DNA of 64,000 bases from Gammaproteobacteria bacterium 50_400_T64 (GTDB taxonomy: Bacteria; Pseudomonadota; Gammaproteobacteria; Pseudomonadales; Porticoccaceae), in assembly GCA_002162755.1 (NCBI GenBank), contig MAAS01000026.1, forward strand, positions 1 through 64,000. Direction: 5' to 3'. Below the pieces are notes generated by a model, which made no database searches, was not told where the DNA came from, and was given only the letters and a program-made list of their open reading frames with translations. Position 1 is the first letter of the stretch. Each line of letters starts with the position of its first letter. The position numbers were made by a program, and so were the translations under genes. Shown one piece after another: positions 28,401 to 36,559 of the stretch.

Positions 28401-29756
28401 AGGGCAGGCGATGGCCAGTGGTGCTGGGGTGATGAGTCCTCTTCTGTCGAGGCTCTTCATTATTTGACCAAAAATGGACTTCCAGGTAATGGCACCAGCA
28501 ACTGGATGGTATTGGCACTTAATTCAGAAAACTTCCACCAATACTCATCATTTCATATCATTATTTTTCTATTATTAATGCCGCCCTATTTTGGTATTTT
28601 ATATTTTCAGGTTGGCATTACAGGGGCGAGACTTGGGGGAACTAGAATTCCTTTCATATTACATCGCTCAGGTATGCGCCGCTTTAACGGGGGTAAGTTA
28701 GACTTTGGCCATTTGTTTTTCAAGCATCGATTGATGCTGCGCGCATCCGATAGACATATTTATTCAAAGGCTCCTATCGTCCCCTCGGCAACATGCCAAA
28801 TGTTAAAGCTGGATACTGCCAGTGAGCACGACTTTTTCCAGCTTCAAAGGCTGCTTGATACCGACTTAAATGTAGAGGTTAAGGTTTTATGTCTGGGTAC
28901 TTTGGTTGGAGATGAGGTACAGCGGCGTAAAGTTCTCCCCCTTCTTGAGTCTTTAATCAAAGAAAATATTGATACTAAAATAACGCTTTATGCAGATTTT
29001 AATCCCTTATATCGATTAACTCGACCGGATGCCTACCGTGATAATACCAGTGCCGATAGCGGGGTGATGAGGGATATTGAAAGTCTACGCTGGAGTAGCC
29101 TGTTATCAAAGTTCCCCAAGGAATACGCATGGACGCCTCGTGATAATCCCGGCTGGTTAGACTGGAAGGAAGAGAGTAGGGAAGGCAACTCTGTATGCGC
29201 GCGAGAACTACGCATTTTTCACCCTGAAAGTAAAATGGCAGCACTTTTTAAGCAGAAGTTTTTCTCAGCCCGGCAAGAAAGGTTGTATGGCCCGAATGAC
29301 GATATACCCGCCGAAGATATTATTGCGCTAGCGTCTGAACTCGGTGGCGCCTATTACCGAAAGCTGTGGGAGGAGTGTACCCATAACGAACGAGTGATAT
29401 TACAGGCGCTTGCTGCTGGACGCTGTGTGAATACGCTCAATATAGAAATTATTAGCCATTTGATGCGCCGAGGCCTGGTAGTGATGGAGCCCTCTCTCAG
29501 CCTGGTTAATGATAGTTTTGCTGGGTTTATTCGTGAGGCCGAGACACCTGAAACATTTAGGCATTGGCAGCAGGATGAACAAGAGAAAGGTGCCTGGCAA
29601 GCACTTAAAGTACCCTTTATATTTTTGTTGTTTGTGCCAATTGCTATTTTGTTAGTGGTGGCGACAGAAGAGCTGAGTGGCGGTATTGCGCTGATGGCAC
29701 CTATCCTGACTGTCATCCCCATGCTGATGAAAGGCTTCGGCTTGCGAAGCGCCTAG
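25416..29756 (+). CDS. Unrecognised 1446-residue multi-pass membrane protein with Cache-like sensor segments
   Basis: No named family was recognised. Membrane segments are visible near residues 22-40, 302-321, 335-361, 654-682, 704-740, 768-788, 801-821, 848-868, 1046-1067 and twice after 1400. The loop 41-300 and especially 365-650 look extracytoplasmic; the latter has dCache-like features (RKYFKDAKR near 490, FAIIEDETGLVIAHDNAG near 570). Another outer loop spans about 870-1040. The soluble part 1090-1390 alternates strand and helix (VKVLCLGTLVGDE, TKITLYADFNPLYRL) and ends in a winged-helix-like block (LWEECTHNERVILQALA, then ISHLMRRGLVV). No kinase, GGDEF, EAL, HAMP or Walker A motif was seen. 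The start is GTG with GAAGGA upstream. Composition is AT-richer than neighbours, hinting at transfer. It stands alone between terminators, so no partner is evident. Confidence 0.85.
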   Translation: MNNDVAPGLSSKRRRATGLGPYFFSFLIIIIPATATYYFHLQNQESYHQKRSFRALDEAGRLLDRNISAFMKLQSKTKAYDLSLRNNSIFTDIEFEREPTESGGGGSEIKLDPLELVIVDGNIKLTHQFVEKAEGKSKGAIVRSQVSLEYLLSDLRRRREFDVIAFALPDGGVMYSTETERSDFFSGRLDKQPISRVKRYSSVEYLLKLASCKLQENNNKSKVGVPCDNDIGLGQAAFVEVDVGDTTKLVFIQPYLPQQENIFCYLKGESCGAGKLNQGAGYIVGVVDVGRFDARVQRIPPNIVAAIVLVTLIVLLLAPYFRIALGGPLSSVSQLFSGVLLSAGVLSAGVAVILILWATLGRSILEAGEYTARQLSVNIEEDVRGELIERLSIYKSLRNEVSMHYKNKSWGGGFSAEPRNKAIGVEDITPPSCREKTIKYRPPYRVMFFVDNDGESIDGKSIDGENEKYNCKYFFDYRSSPLKNVDIAKRKYFKDAKRNSLDLFSFYEKDTLPSFAIERIMSYSTGSPSLAMAIPESGIGSLSLLDRARVGVISGPLQSLAAPVLPVGFHFAIIEDETGLVIAHDNAGRVLVEDFFRESDDNPELRAAVKRRQDKIIHGKYHGLQSLFHSRPIRDIPWSVVVIQDKSLVQMARFEIAAIALGELFLIFMVIGVCIFSTVIFWRRLPWTWLWPMRRKIFDDHPSVFYAALFALPFAIFVGIVVILTLSGFGLVIGVVITMLCGANLMYQVSVQPLDVALLQVRQWRTPALILLVSILLVIILGVLFGSFIDNIAPQLLTGPFQLCMALLLVLIALTVGSPWLMRKLWDVSVDKNMGKPILCESLRRSRHITAGVLCLLMFGGLPAGAAFKDAYETYMDLLFRHSAIDAALALDRRRGELRRYIGSLEKNGSIQNAPARTASSDFFLDAPYRGVFSGEYLLTVMSESRSKKRLSYAVGEACPTEIKKSKNSGLAAFIVDKVSSIDERMARLHLAGAQRAGDGQWCWGDESSSVEALHYLTKNGLPGNGTSNWMVLALNSENFHQYSSFHIIIFLLLMPPYFGILYFQVGITGARLGGTRIPFILHRSGMRRFNGGKLDFGHLFFKHRLMLRASDRHIYSKAPIVPSATCQMLKLDTASEHDFFQLQRLLDTDLNVEVKVLCLGTLVGDEVQRRKVLPLLESLIKENIDTKITLYADFNPLYRLTRPDAYRDNTSADSGVMRDIESLRWSSLLSKFPKEYAWTPRDNPGWLDWKEESREGNSVCARELRIFHPESKMAALFKQKFFSARQERLYGPNDDIPAEDIIALASELGGAYYRKLWEECTHNERVILQALAAGRCVNTLNIEIISHLMRRGLVVMEPSLSLVNDSFAGFIREAETPETFRHWQQDEQEKGAWQALKVPFIFLLFVPIAILLVVATEELSGGIALMAPILTVIPMLMKGFGLRSA

Positions 29757-29792
29757 CGACGTTACTTTGTTAGCGCAGTGCTCTATTAAAGT

Positions 29793-29849
29793 AAACCGGG
29801 CGTTAGTCATTTGACTCAGCCGTATTCAAAAAATTAAGTGCCCGGTTTT
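29793..29849. terminator. Terminator between convergent genes
   Basis: Inverted repeat AAACCGGGC/GCCCGGTTT (29793-29801 and 29840-29848), with a nested hairpin AGTCA-TT-TGACT inside the loop (29805-29816) and a T-rich tail on the plus strand. It lies between the giant membrane gene and the convergent LLM gene. The loop is long (38 bases), so strength is uncertain. Confidence 0.55.
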
Positions 29850-29861
29850 GTTTGACGATCT

Positions 29862-31010
29862 TTAATTGTTGTTAGAAAAGTGCGGCAACACCTCGCGCGC
29901 AAAAAGTTCGATAGAGGCGTTAAGTTGCTCCGGTGGCAGTATGCCCTGGGGTAGTAAGAAGAAGACTTCGTCGAGGGGTACTTTCTTGCTGACTTCCTCG
30001 ATACGCCGCTTTAAGGTTTCGGGTGAACCGATCAGTAATTCGGGCACGCCCTGGCCGAAGGGTTTCATCCAGGTTTCCCACATCCAGGCCATGTCTTCGT
30101 ACATCGCCTGGGCTTCAGCATCGGTGGGGGCGCAAATCATAATACCGCCCCAGCAGGCTTCGTCACCGGGCTTGAAATCGTGGCCACAGCTTTTGGCCTC
30201 TTCACCCCATTCTTTCCAGAGTATTTGCAGAAAGTCGGTGTCGCCAGCCAGTACGATGGGTTTGCCTTTGTGTTTAGCCCAGAATTTGGCCGAACGCAGG
30301 CTGTGGGAAAAACCACCGTAAAGGGGGATCTCATCCTGCCATGGGCGGGGAGCAATGCCGATTTCAGTCACCTGCATATCCTCTGATACACCCTGCCCGT
30401 AGGTGGAATACACGGGGTGTTGGTGGGGGTTAACAAAATCTTTTGAGGGAAAGTCCCAGTATTTGCCGTGGTGTTGAAAGGTGTCTTCTTTGAGGGCGGT
30501 CAGCACTATGTCGACGAATTCGGCAAAGTACTCGCGATTATCTTCATCAACCTGGGTTTTGGCATTCCAGGGGCCGACGGCTTTCAGCTGGGGCTGGATT
30601 TTAAAATTATCGAGCCAGCGGGCCTGGTAGCCGCGCACTAATCCAACACCCAGTCGACCCTTTAGCATGCAGTCGAGGCTGGCGATTTTCTCGGCAGTCA
30701 CCAGCGGGTTGTTGGTGGTTGAGACAAAGCCGCAGGGAATAATGCGCAGCTTTTCACTGTGCTGGCCAAGCCACATGCTGGTGAGGCAGGGGTCGTTCGC
30801 AGCTTCAAAGCCTTCGATCTGTAAATGGTGCTCGGGATGGGCGAAGGCGAAATAGCCGAGTTCATCGGCCAGCCGGGCCGTGTCGGCCAGCTCTTCGAGC
30901 ATGCGGCGATAGAGCTTCGGATTTTTGCCCGCCATGCCCGCTTCCAGTTCAGCGCGGCGGCCAACGGTGCAGTAAACGAAAAGATTAAACTTCAAACCAG
31001 TTTGATTCAT
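29862..31010 (-). CDS. LLM-class (luciferase-like) flavin-dependent oxidoreductase
   Basis: A 382-residue protein of the bacterial-luciferase TIM-barrel fold. Family features are the first strand (LKFNLFVYCTVG), ADELGYFAFAHPEHHLQ with the His-rich substrate face, SEKLRIIPCGFVSTTNNPL, and KGRLGVGLVRGYQARWL. It resembles flavin monooxygenases that need a separate flavin reductase, and such a reductase is encoded at 34248-34730 on the same strand. It probably shares a transcript with the SDR upstream (84-base gap). Substrate unknown. It differs from the F420-like LLM proteins at 49.5 and 51.8 kb in its N-terminal part. Confidence 0.85.
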   Translation of the reverse strand: MNQTGLKFNLFVYCTVGRRAELEAGMAGKNPKLYRRMLEELADTARLADELGYFAFAHPEHHLQIEGFEAANDPCLTSMWLGQHSEKLRIIPCGFVSTTNNPLVTAEKIASLDCMLKGRLGVGLVRGYQARWLDNFKIQPQLKAVGPWNAKTQVDEDNREYFAEFVDIVLTALKEDTFQHHGKYWDFPSKDFVNPHQHPVYSTYGQGVSEDMQVTEIGIAPRPWQDEIPLYGGFSHSLRSAKFWAKHKGKPIVLAGDTDFLQILWKEWGEEAKSCGHDFKPGDEACWGGIMICAPTDAEAQAMYEDMAWMWETWMKPFGQGVPELLIGSPETLKRRIEEVSKKVPLDEVFFLLPQGILPPEQLNASIELFAREVLPHFSNNN

Positions 31011-31094
31011 TGCTGTAAACCTCTTATGAAATTAGGGTCTTTTATACAAGGGCAGTATCGTGCCCCAATAGTGATGTCTTGTTTTTATCGGGAT

Positions 31095-31868
31095 TTATAA
31101 ATAACCGTAGGCCGTCCAGCCACCGTCTATATTGAGGGTTTCGCCCGTCATAAATCCGGCACCCGGGCCTGCAATGAAAAGAACCGCTGCGGCGATATCT
31201 TCCACCGAGCCCATGCGTCGCTGGGGTGTGCGTTGTTCAATAGCCTCAGCGGCGAGCTTGCCGTCAGTGACGAGTTGATCAATCATTTCGGTGCGAATAT
31301 AGCCGGGGGCGATGCAGTTGACCCGCACTTTGTATTTGGCGCATTCCACCGCCATCACGCGGGTCATGTGTTCGACGGCCGCTTTTGAGGTGCAGTAGGA
31401 AAGGGTTTGGGGGATGGCATTTTGGCCGACGATGGAGCCGATGTTGATCACGCAGCCGCCATTGCCCGCTGTCTTCATTTGGCGGATGGCAGCCTGGGAG
31501 CAGAGAAATACCGACTTGGCATTGATGTCCATATGGCTATTCCAGTTCTCCTCCGTCATTTTCAACAGGGGTTGAGGATTGGAGATACCGGCGTTGTTGA
31601 CCAGAATATCGACGGGGCCGAGCTGTTTTTCAACTTCAGCAAAGGTTGCCGTGACTGCATCGCCATTTTCTACTTTACAGCCCAGCGCAATGGCTTTACC
31701 GCCCTCGGCTTGAATGGTGTCGACAATGCTACGGGCATTTTCTGCTTTAGTAGCAATACAGGCCACATGGGCGCCTGCTGCCGATAGTGCGATGGCAATG
31801 CCCTTGCCAATGCCTCGGCTGGCACCGGTAACGAGCGCTATTTTTCCCTTCAAAGTTTGAGTCGTCAT
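31095..31868 (-). CDS. Short-chain dehydrogenase/reductase
   Basis: A 257-residue Rossmann-fold oxidoreductase of the classical SDR type. The cofactor motif TGASRGIGKG is near residues 15-24, NNAG follows near 91, and the catalytic Ser (INIGSIVGQN) and YCTSK (Tyr-x-x-x-Lys) follow. The C-terminal FMTGETLNIDGGW is typical of FabG-like enzymes. It lies between the LLM gene and the remains of an acyl-CoA synthetase on the same strand, so it was probably part of an acyl-CoA or alcohol degradation operon. Substrate not determinable. Confidence 0.9.
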   Translation of the reverse strand: MTTQTLKGKIALVTGASRGIGKGIAIALSAAGAHVACIATKAENARSIVDTIQAEGGKAIALGCKVENGDAVTATFAEVEKQLGPVDILVNNAGISNPQPLLKMTEENWNSHMDINAKSVFLCSQAAIRQMKTAGNGGCVINIGSIVGQNAIPQTLSYCTSKAAVEHMTRVMAVECAKYKVRVNCIAPGYIRTEMIDQLVTDGKLAAEAIEQRTPQRRMGSVEDIAAAVLFIAGPGAGFMTGETLNIDGGWTAYGYL

Positions 31869-31896
31869 GCTTTATTCCCCGTGTTAATTTATTGTA

Positions 31897-33085
31897 TTAA
31901 TCGTCGCCTAAAATATTTTGTGTTTGCGCACGTGGTTCTACTTTACGGATTTTCCCCGACGAGGTCATGGGGAATTCACCGACAAAGATGACATGGCGGG
32001 AAATCTTAAAACTGGTGGTGCGGCCCTTCATGCGCCAGAGAATAACCTCCTCTTCAAGCACCTGCTCGAGCTTGAAAGTGACGAAGGCAAGAGGCACTTC
32101 TGTGAGCCGTGGGCCGGGGTGTAGTGGTCAAGGAGCCTCTGACCAAGTCATGAACTCGTATCTGGCGGCTAAAATATTCAGCTTCTTCGTTGCAACGCTT
32201 CGCAATAGCTCGCTATTACATACGCCTTGCGCCTCGAATCTAAATGTTTTAGCTCACCATCTTCTTCGTCCAGACTTAATCAGAGGCTCCTTAGGTAAAT
32301 TTGGCGACGATGGAGGCATCGGCAATTTCGTCCATGTCGCGTTGTCGCTGTTCAATCTCGGCGGGCAAGATGTTTTCACTGTCTACCTTGAGTATATCTT
32401 CGCGGCAACCGAGCAAAACCAGATGATCGTTTGCGCGGATCAGTGTCATGTCACCAGTATGCAGCCAGCTCTCGGTGTCGATGGTTTCCCGCGTGGCTTC
32501 GGGCTTGCACTAGTCATCCATCAACGTTGTATTGATGGATTCAGCATTCCTATGGTGTTTCGCCTGGGCGTTGAGCAGGTCTATCCAGTGGTCTTCAAAG
32601 CCGTGGCGTATTGTCATCCTTCGGCAACGACTAAACCGGGGGCCTGTTCGGTATCAAAGGTTTCGATGAGGATTTGCTTGCCGCTGCAGAGCACACGGGC
32701 CATAGCAATTTCACTGAAGACATAAATGTGGAATATTGGCAGAGAGTTGATGCGTACATTGGTGGCGCTGTAGCCGAATACTTTGCTGCGTTAAAGGGTA
32801 TTACGGATGGCAATATGGCTGTGCATTACGCCTTTCGTGTGGCTAAGGCTGCGTCGTTAATGGCTGCGATAGTGGGTGTTGAGGGGCACGATGCAAGTGC
32901 CAATTTTGGCGATGGAGAACATCAGGTAGAGCCATTCAGGGCGGTTGGTCATTCACAGGGCGAGGCGATCAGCTTCTGTTTTTAATTAGCAATAGCTGAA
33001 ACGCTACTTGCCGAAGGTCAGTGCTTCTCGGTCGCTATCGTTTTCTACGGCTGCGTCGAGCAAGCTATCCAGGGTGCATTTGCGG
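31897..33085 (-). pseudogene. Decayed AMP-dependent acyl-CoA synthetase
   Basis: Reading the minus strand from about 33085, one frame gives TLDSLLDAAVENDSDREALTFG, stop, RFSY, stop, then TNRPEWLYLMFSIAKIGTC, VPLNTHYRSH, stop, HTKGVMHSHIAIRNTL, stop, RSKVFGYSATNVRINSLPIF and FSEIAMARVLCSGKQILIET, all recognisable acyl-CoA synthetase sequence. A frame change follows (FEDHWIDLLNAQAKH), then ESWLHTGDMTLIRANDHLVL and ILPAEIEQ, a 163-bp element insertion, and the C-terminal SRHVIFVGEFPMTSSGKIRK. The ATP-binding TSGTTG segment is deleted. At least five in-frame stops, a frameshift, an internal deletion and an insertion make it non-functional. It sits upstream of the SDR and LLM genes on the same strand and was probably once co-transcribed with them. 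Confidence 0.9.
32130..32292. mobile_element. 163-bp MITE-like element with 13-bp perfect terminal inverted repeats
   Basis: The ends AAGGAGCCTCTGA (32130-32142) and TCAGAGGCTCCTT (32280-32292) are perfect inverted repeats. The interior has no coding capacity. Acyl-CoA synthetase pseudogene sequence continues on both sides (AKFT on one side, HPGPRLTEVPLAF on the other), so the element inserted into that gene. A TAG trinucleotide is found at both flanks and could be a target duplication, but that is weak. A diverged relative lies at 45225-45360. Confidence 0.8.
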
Positions 33086-33103
33086 AACTAGTCTATTTCC
33101 GCA
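33081..33103. repeat. Small inverted repeat near the 5' end of the pseudogene
   Basis: TGCGGAA (33081-33087) and TTCCGCA (33097-33103) form a 7-bp perfect hairpin with a 9-base loop, followed by ATTCTTCGTTG, a string similar to one inside the 163-bp element. It may be a scrap of another intergenic repeat. Nothing else is visible from 33104 to 33203. Confidence 0.35.
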
Positions 33104-33203
33104 TTCTTCGTTGTTACAGAAGAGTTACAGGAGATTCTCGGTGAAGCCCTTGTGACTAATTAGGCATTATTCAAATGCGGTGAGTGCGCTTTTAAAAGCT
33201 TGT

Positions 33204-34199
33204 TTAAGCATTAACGTCAATGACCACTCGGCCCTTGATTTTACCCGCGAGAATATCACCGGCGAGTTCGGGTACTTTGCTCAACGGCTCGACGCTGTAG
33301 ATCTGGCGGAGTAAGTCGAGATCAACCAGCCTGGCGAGTTCGTTCCAGGCGCGTTGGCGGCGTTCAAGGGGAGCCATTACTGAGTCGATGCCGCGCAGGG
33401 TGACGCCCCGCAAAATAAAGGGCATAACACTGGCGGGCAAATTGGTGCTGCCCGCCAGACCGCAGGCGGCCACCATGCCTTCGTAGCGTGTTTGCGCGAG
33501 TACGCTGGCGAGAGTGTTGTCGCCAACTGTGTCGACAGCGCCGGCCCATGTTTCCACTTCCAGCGGCCCGGGGTCGCGGGCCAGTTCGTCGCGGGCAATA
33601 ATGTTTTTTGCCCCCAGCGCTTCGAGCAGCGGACGGGCTTCTTCGACGCGACCGGTTGAAGCCGTGACCTCATAACCCAACTTTGCCAGTAGCATAATGG
33701 CGACGGTGCCAACGCCACCGGCAGCACCGGTGACGACAATGGGGCCGCTTTCAGGTACCACGCCCCAATCTTGCAGAGCCAGCACACAAAGCATGGCGGT
33801 GTAACCCGCCGTGCCAATGGCCATTGTTTCTTCAAGGCTAAAGGCCTCGGGTACACGCACCAGCCATTCGGCTTTTAGCTTCTGCTTTTGGGCATAGCCG
33901 CCCCAGTAGCGCTCCGACAAACCAAAGCCGTTGACCAGCACTCGGTCGCCTGCTTTAAATGCCGGGTTTTTCGATTCGACCACGGTGCCGGCCAAATCAA
34001 TACCGCCCACCATGGGGAACTTACGACAAATGGGTAGAGTGCCCGTGGTGGCAAGGCCGTCTTTATAGTTGACGGTGGAGTAGGCAACATCGACCAACAC
34101 CTCTTCATCCGGCAGGTCAGCGAGGCTGATCTGCTGCAGTGAAGCGCTGACCTTTTTATCATTTTTTTCGATAATCAGGGCATTAAACGGTGTGGTCAT
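33204..34199 (-). CDS. acuI: Acrylyl-CoA reductase AcuI/YhdH family (MDR)
   Basis: A 331-residue zinc-free medium-chain dehydrogenase. The AcuI/YhdH hallmarks are visible: STVNYKDGLATTG near residue 45, GGIDLAGTVVESK near 65, GTAGYTAMLCVLAL near 130, the NADPH motif GAAGGVGTVA near 158, and LAGSTNLPASVMPFILRGV near 250. Characterised members reduce acryloyl-CoA to propanoyl-CoA with NADPH, detoxifying acrylate from DMSP breakdown or other routes. No other DMSP genes (dmdA, dddL, acuN/acuK) are in the window, so a general acrylate detoxification role is as likely. Confidence 0.88.
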   Translation of the reverse strand: MTTPFNALIIEKNDKKVSASLQQISLADLPDEEVLVDVAYSTVNYKDGLATTGTLPICRKFPMVGGIDLAGTVVESKNPAFKAGDRVLVNGFGLSERYWGGYAQKQKLKAEWLVRVPEAFSLEETMAIGTAGYTAMLCVLALQDWGVVPESGPIVVTGAAGGVGTVAIMLLAKLGYEVTASTGRVEEARPLLEALGAKNIIARDELARDPGPLEVETWAGAVDTVGDNTLASVLAQTRYEGMVAACGLAGSTNLPASVMPFILRGVTLRGIDSVMAPLERRQRAWNELARLVDLDLLRQIYSVEPLSKVPELAGDILAGKIKGRVVIDVNA

Positions 34200-34247
34200 G
34201 GCGTGATTTCCCGAAGCCGTTATTCGAAATAACGGCGTTAGCGTTAT

Positions 34248-34730
34248 TTACTTGCTGACGTCGATTTTGGCGTATTGGCCTTTATAAAAACCCAGCGGCT
34301 CTTTGTCAGCATTGTCCATTTCGTGAACACGACCGACGATAATAACGTGGTCACCACCGTCGTAGAGGTGCTCGGTAGAGCATTCAAAACGTACGCTGTA
34401 ATCGTTGAGTACGGGTACGCCGGCACGACCTTCGCTAGCATCGGCCTGGCCAAACTTGTCGGCATCTTTGGTGGCGAACAGGCGGGAAACATCTTCCTGA
34501 CCTTCGTGGAGGATGTGAATGGCGAAATCTTTGGCTTCATTAAAGGCATCAAAACTGTTGGCATTTTTCGCGATAGCCCACATCACCAATGGTGGATCGA
34601 GGGAAACAGAAGAGAAACTGTTAGCGGTGCAACCCACTTTGGTGCCGTCGGTAGCATTGGCGGTGACAACAGTAATACCGGTGGCGAAAGCGCCAAGGGA
34701 GTCGCGAAATTCTCGTGCATCTAAAGTCAT
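34248..34730 (-). CDS. Flavin reductase-like (FMN-binding split-barrel) protein
   Basis: A 160-residue flavin reductase domain protein. The hallmark FRDSLGAFATGITVVTA lies near residues 6-22, SFSSVSLDPPLVMW follows, and GDHVIIVGRV is near residue 128. These proteins supply reduced FMN or FAD to two-component monooxygenases. The LLM oxidoreductase at 29862-31010 is a possible partner. The ATG at 34730 was chosen; a TTG eight codons upstream keeps the frame open but has no better ribosome site. The next 253 bases up to the GST stop (34731-34983) hold no gene or clear signal. Confidence 0.88.
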   Translation of the reverse strand: MTLDAREFRDSLGAFATGITVVTANATDGTKVGCTANSFSSVSLDPPLVMWAIAKNANSFDAFNEAKDFAIHILHEGQEDVSRLFATKDADKFGQADASEGRAGVPVLNDYSVRFECSTEHLYDGGDHVIIVGRVHEMDNADKEPLGFYKGQYAKIDVSK

Positions 34731-34983
34731 GGTCAGGTTTCCCAATGTGGTCAATGTAAAAGTAGATCGGTAATGAATGTGAAAAGGTCTCGTTCAATAT
34801 AAAACCCGCGAGCAGAGCTAACGGGCTTTAGCGTTGAGCGACATCTGTGCCAGCCCTACTTGAGCTGGTGATAGCCTTCTATTCTAATGGGCATGATGTC
34901 ATACCCCAAGTTTTTAATGTAACACAGGGCCAGGGGTGTCGAAAGAGTCAATAGGCTGACATATTTTTTGGCCGGACAGTCGC

Positions 34984-35619
34984 CTAGGGATTGGCAAGAA
35001 CGGCGGGCCGCTGTGACACTTTGTCGTACCAGGCTTGCAGATTAGTGCAGCTGGCGGGAATGTCTTCTTTAATCCATTTGGCAAAATCACAAACCACCAG
35101 AGTGGTGATATCGGCCAGGGAATAAAAGTTACCAGCGACATATTCATTGCTGGCAAGGCGCTGGTCAAAATCGGTATAAAAGTTCTGCAAACGTTGGGCA
35201 CCACGCTCGGCTAACTCGGGCAATTGCTTGTAATTGTGAGGGCCGACGACAGCGCGGCCGGCAAAGCCCTCAGCGGTGTTACGGAAAACTTCAGCCACGG
35301 CCAAAATACCATTCATAAAGGCGAGGTGTTCCCACATTTCTACCACGGCTTTTTCTTCTGGCGTCGAGCCTAGCATCGGTGGGTTGGGGTTGCTCTCTTC
35401 AAAGTAGCGACAAATACCACGAATTTGGCTAATACAGGTGCCGTTGTCGAGCTCGAGCATGGGAATATCGCAGGCGGGGTTTTTGGCCATGTACTCAGGG
35501 CTCATGTGCTCTCCCTTGAACAGGTCGGTGGGTACTCTTTCAACATCGATACCCTTTTCAGCAAGAAAAATATTCACGCGGCGGGGGTTGGGTGCTTTGG
35601 GGAAATCGTACAATTTCAT
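34984..35619 (-). CDS. Glutathione S-transferase family protein
   Basis: A 211-residue GST. The N-terminal thioredoxin-like domain has KLYDFPKAPNPRRVNIFLAEKG (about 2-23) and the glutathione-binding turn CDIPMLELDNGTCISQIRGI, where a cis-Pro and a polar residue (here Gln rather than the usual Glu-Ser) contact glutathione. The all-helical C-terminal domain has the conserved FYSLADITTLVVCDFAKW. It is similar to beta/theta-like bacterial GSTs of unknown substrate. It starts 148 bases from the divergent moeB. Confidence 0.9.
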   Translation of the reverse strand: MKLYDFPKAPNPRRVNIFLAEKGIDVERVPTDLFKGEHMSPEYMAKNPACDIPMLELDNGTCISQIRGICRYFEESNPNPPMLGSTPEEKAVVEMWEHLAFMNGILAVAEVFRNTAEGFAGRAVVGPHNYKQLPELAERGAQRLQNFYTDFDQRLASNEYVAGNFYSLADITTLVVCDFAKWIKEDIPASCTNLQAWYDKVSQRPAVLANP

Positions 35620-35767
35620 GGCTTTGTTCCGTTGTTATTGATGGGGTTTAAGCATGATGTTTTGTTGGTCGTTATTCATATTAGATTAAGCATTCTAAAA
35701 TGGATACAGTAAGTGATTGATGGCTTTTGCTGTTACGAATTTGTTTTATTAATTGTTGGAGTGCAGG

Positions 35768-36559
35768 GTGACTGAAAGCCTTACCGAATATCAACGCAAA
35801 CGCTATACGCGCCAGCTATTGCTACCGAGCTTCGGTTTCGATGGGCAGGAGCAACTGGCTGCCAGCACCGTGCTGGTACTTGGGGTTGGTGGTCTCGGCT
35901 GTGCGGCGGCGCAATACCTCTGTACCGCAGGTGTCGGGCAACTAATCTTAGTCGACGATGACTGTGTGGAGTTGAGTAATCTACACCGCCAGGTTTTACA
36001 CGGCGAAGGGGATATTGGTCGTTTAAAAGTGGCATCTGCCCGCGATACTTTGCTCGCTTTAAATCCGGCAGCATCTATCGAAGCTGTGGCGACAAGACTG
36101 GACGATGCCGCGCTACTTGAGAAAATTCTTAGTTGTCGTGCAGTACTGGACTGTTCCGATAATCTCGATACTCGACGACAGCTCAATCGGCTTTGTTATA
36201 AATCGCAAACACCACTGGTGTCCGGTGCGGCTATTCGTTTTGAAGGGCAGGTTGCTGTTTACACCATGCAACAATCAACACCGTGTTATGAATGTTTAAG
36301 CCAGCGTTTTGGTGAGCAGCAATTGAGTTGTGTGGAGTCGGGTGTGCTGGCTCCGCTGGTGGGTATTGTTGGCAGCTTGCAGGCGCTGGAAGCCATTAAA
36401 TTATTAAGTGGTACAGGCACGGTGCCGGTTGGTAAGTTAATGCTGTTTGACGGTGCCTATAGTCAGTGGCAAACCTTCCAGCTTGAGCAGTGGTCAGATT
36501 GCCCGGTGTGCGGCACTAATTCCTCCAGTACAAACAGCACGGATTCAATTGAAGTATGA
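35768..36559 (+). CDS. moeB: Molybdopterin-synthase adenylyltransferase MoeB
   Basis: MoeB adenylates the C-terminal glycine of MoaD so that sulfur can be loaded for molybdopterin synthesis. This E1-like protein of 263 residues has YTRQLLLPSFG at the N-terminus, the nucleotide-binding GVGGLGCAAAQYL, DDDCVELSNLHRQ, the catalytic-site DCSDNLDTR, and two zinc CxxC pairs (CYEC and CPVC). The GTG at 35768 has a GGAG site 6 bases upstream; a TTG at 35753 would overlap that site. Translation is coupled to moeA by an ATGA overlap, which favours MoeB over the related ThiF. Confidence 0.93.
   Translation: MTESLTEYQRKRYTRQLLLPSFGFDGQEQLAASTVLVLGVGGLGCAAAQYLCTAGVGQLILVDDDCVELSNLHRQVLHGEGDIGRLKVASARDTLLALNPAASIEAVATRLDDAALLEKILSCRAVLDCSDNLDTRRQLNRLCYKSQTPLVSGAAIRFEGQVAVYTMQQSTPCYECLSQRFGEQQLSCVESGVLAPLVGIVGSLQALEAIKLLSGTGTVPVGKLMLFDGAYSQWQTFQLEQWSDCPVCGTNSSSTNSTDSIEV

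Noticed and set aside
31967..32725. 252-codon plus-strand open frame across the acyl-CoA synthetase remains
   Set aside because: It is antisense to recognisable synthetase sequence and runs through the 163-bp element; no ribosome site and no family resemblance.
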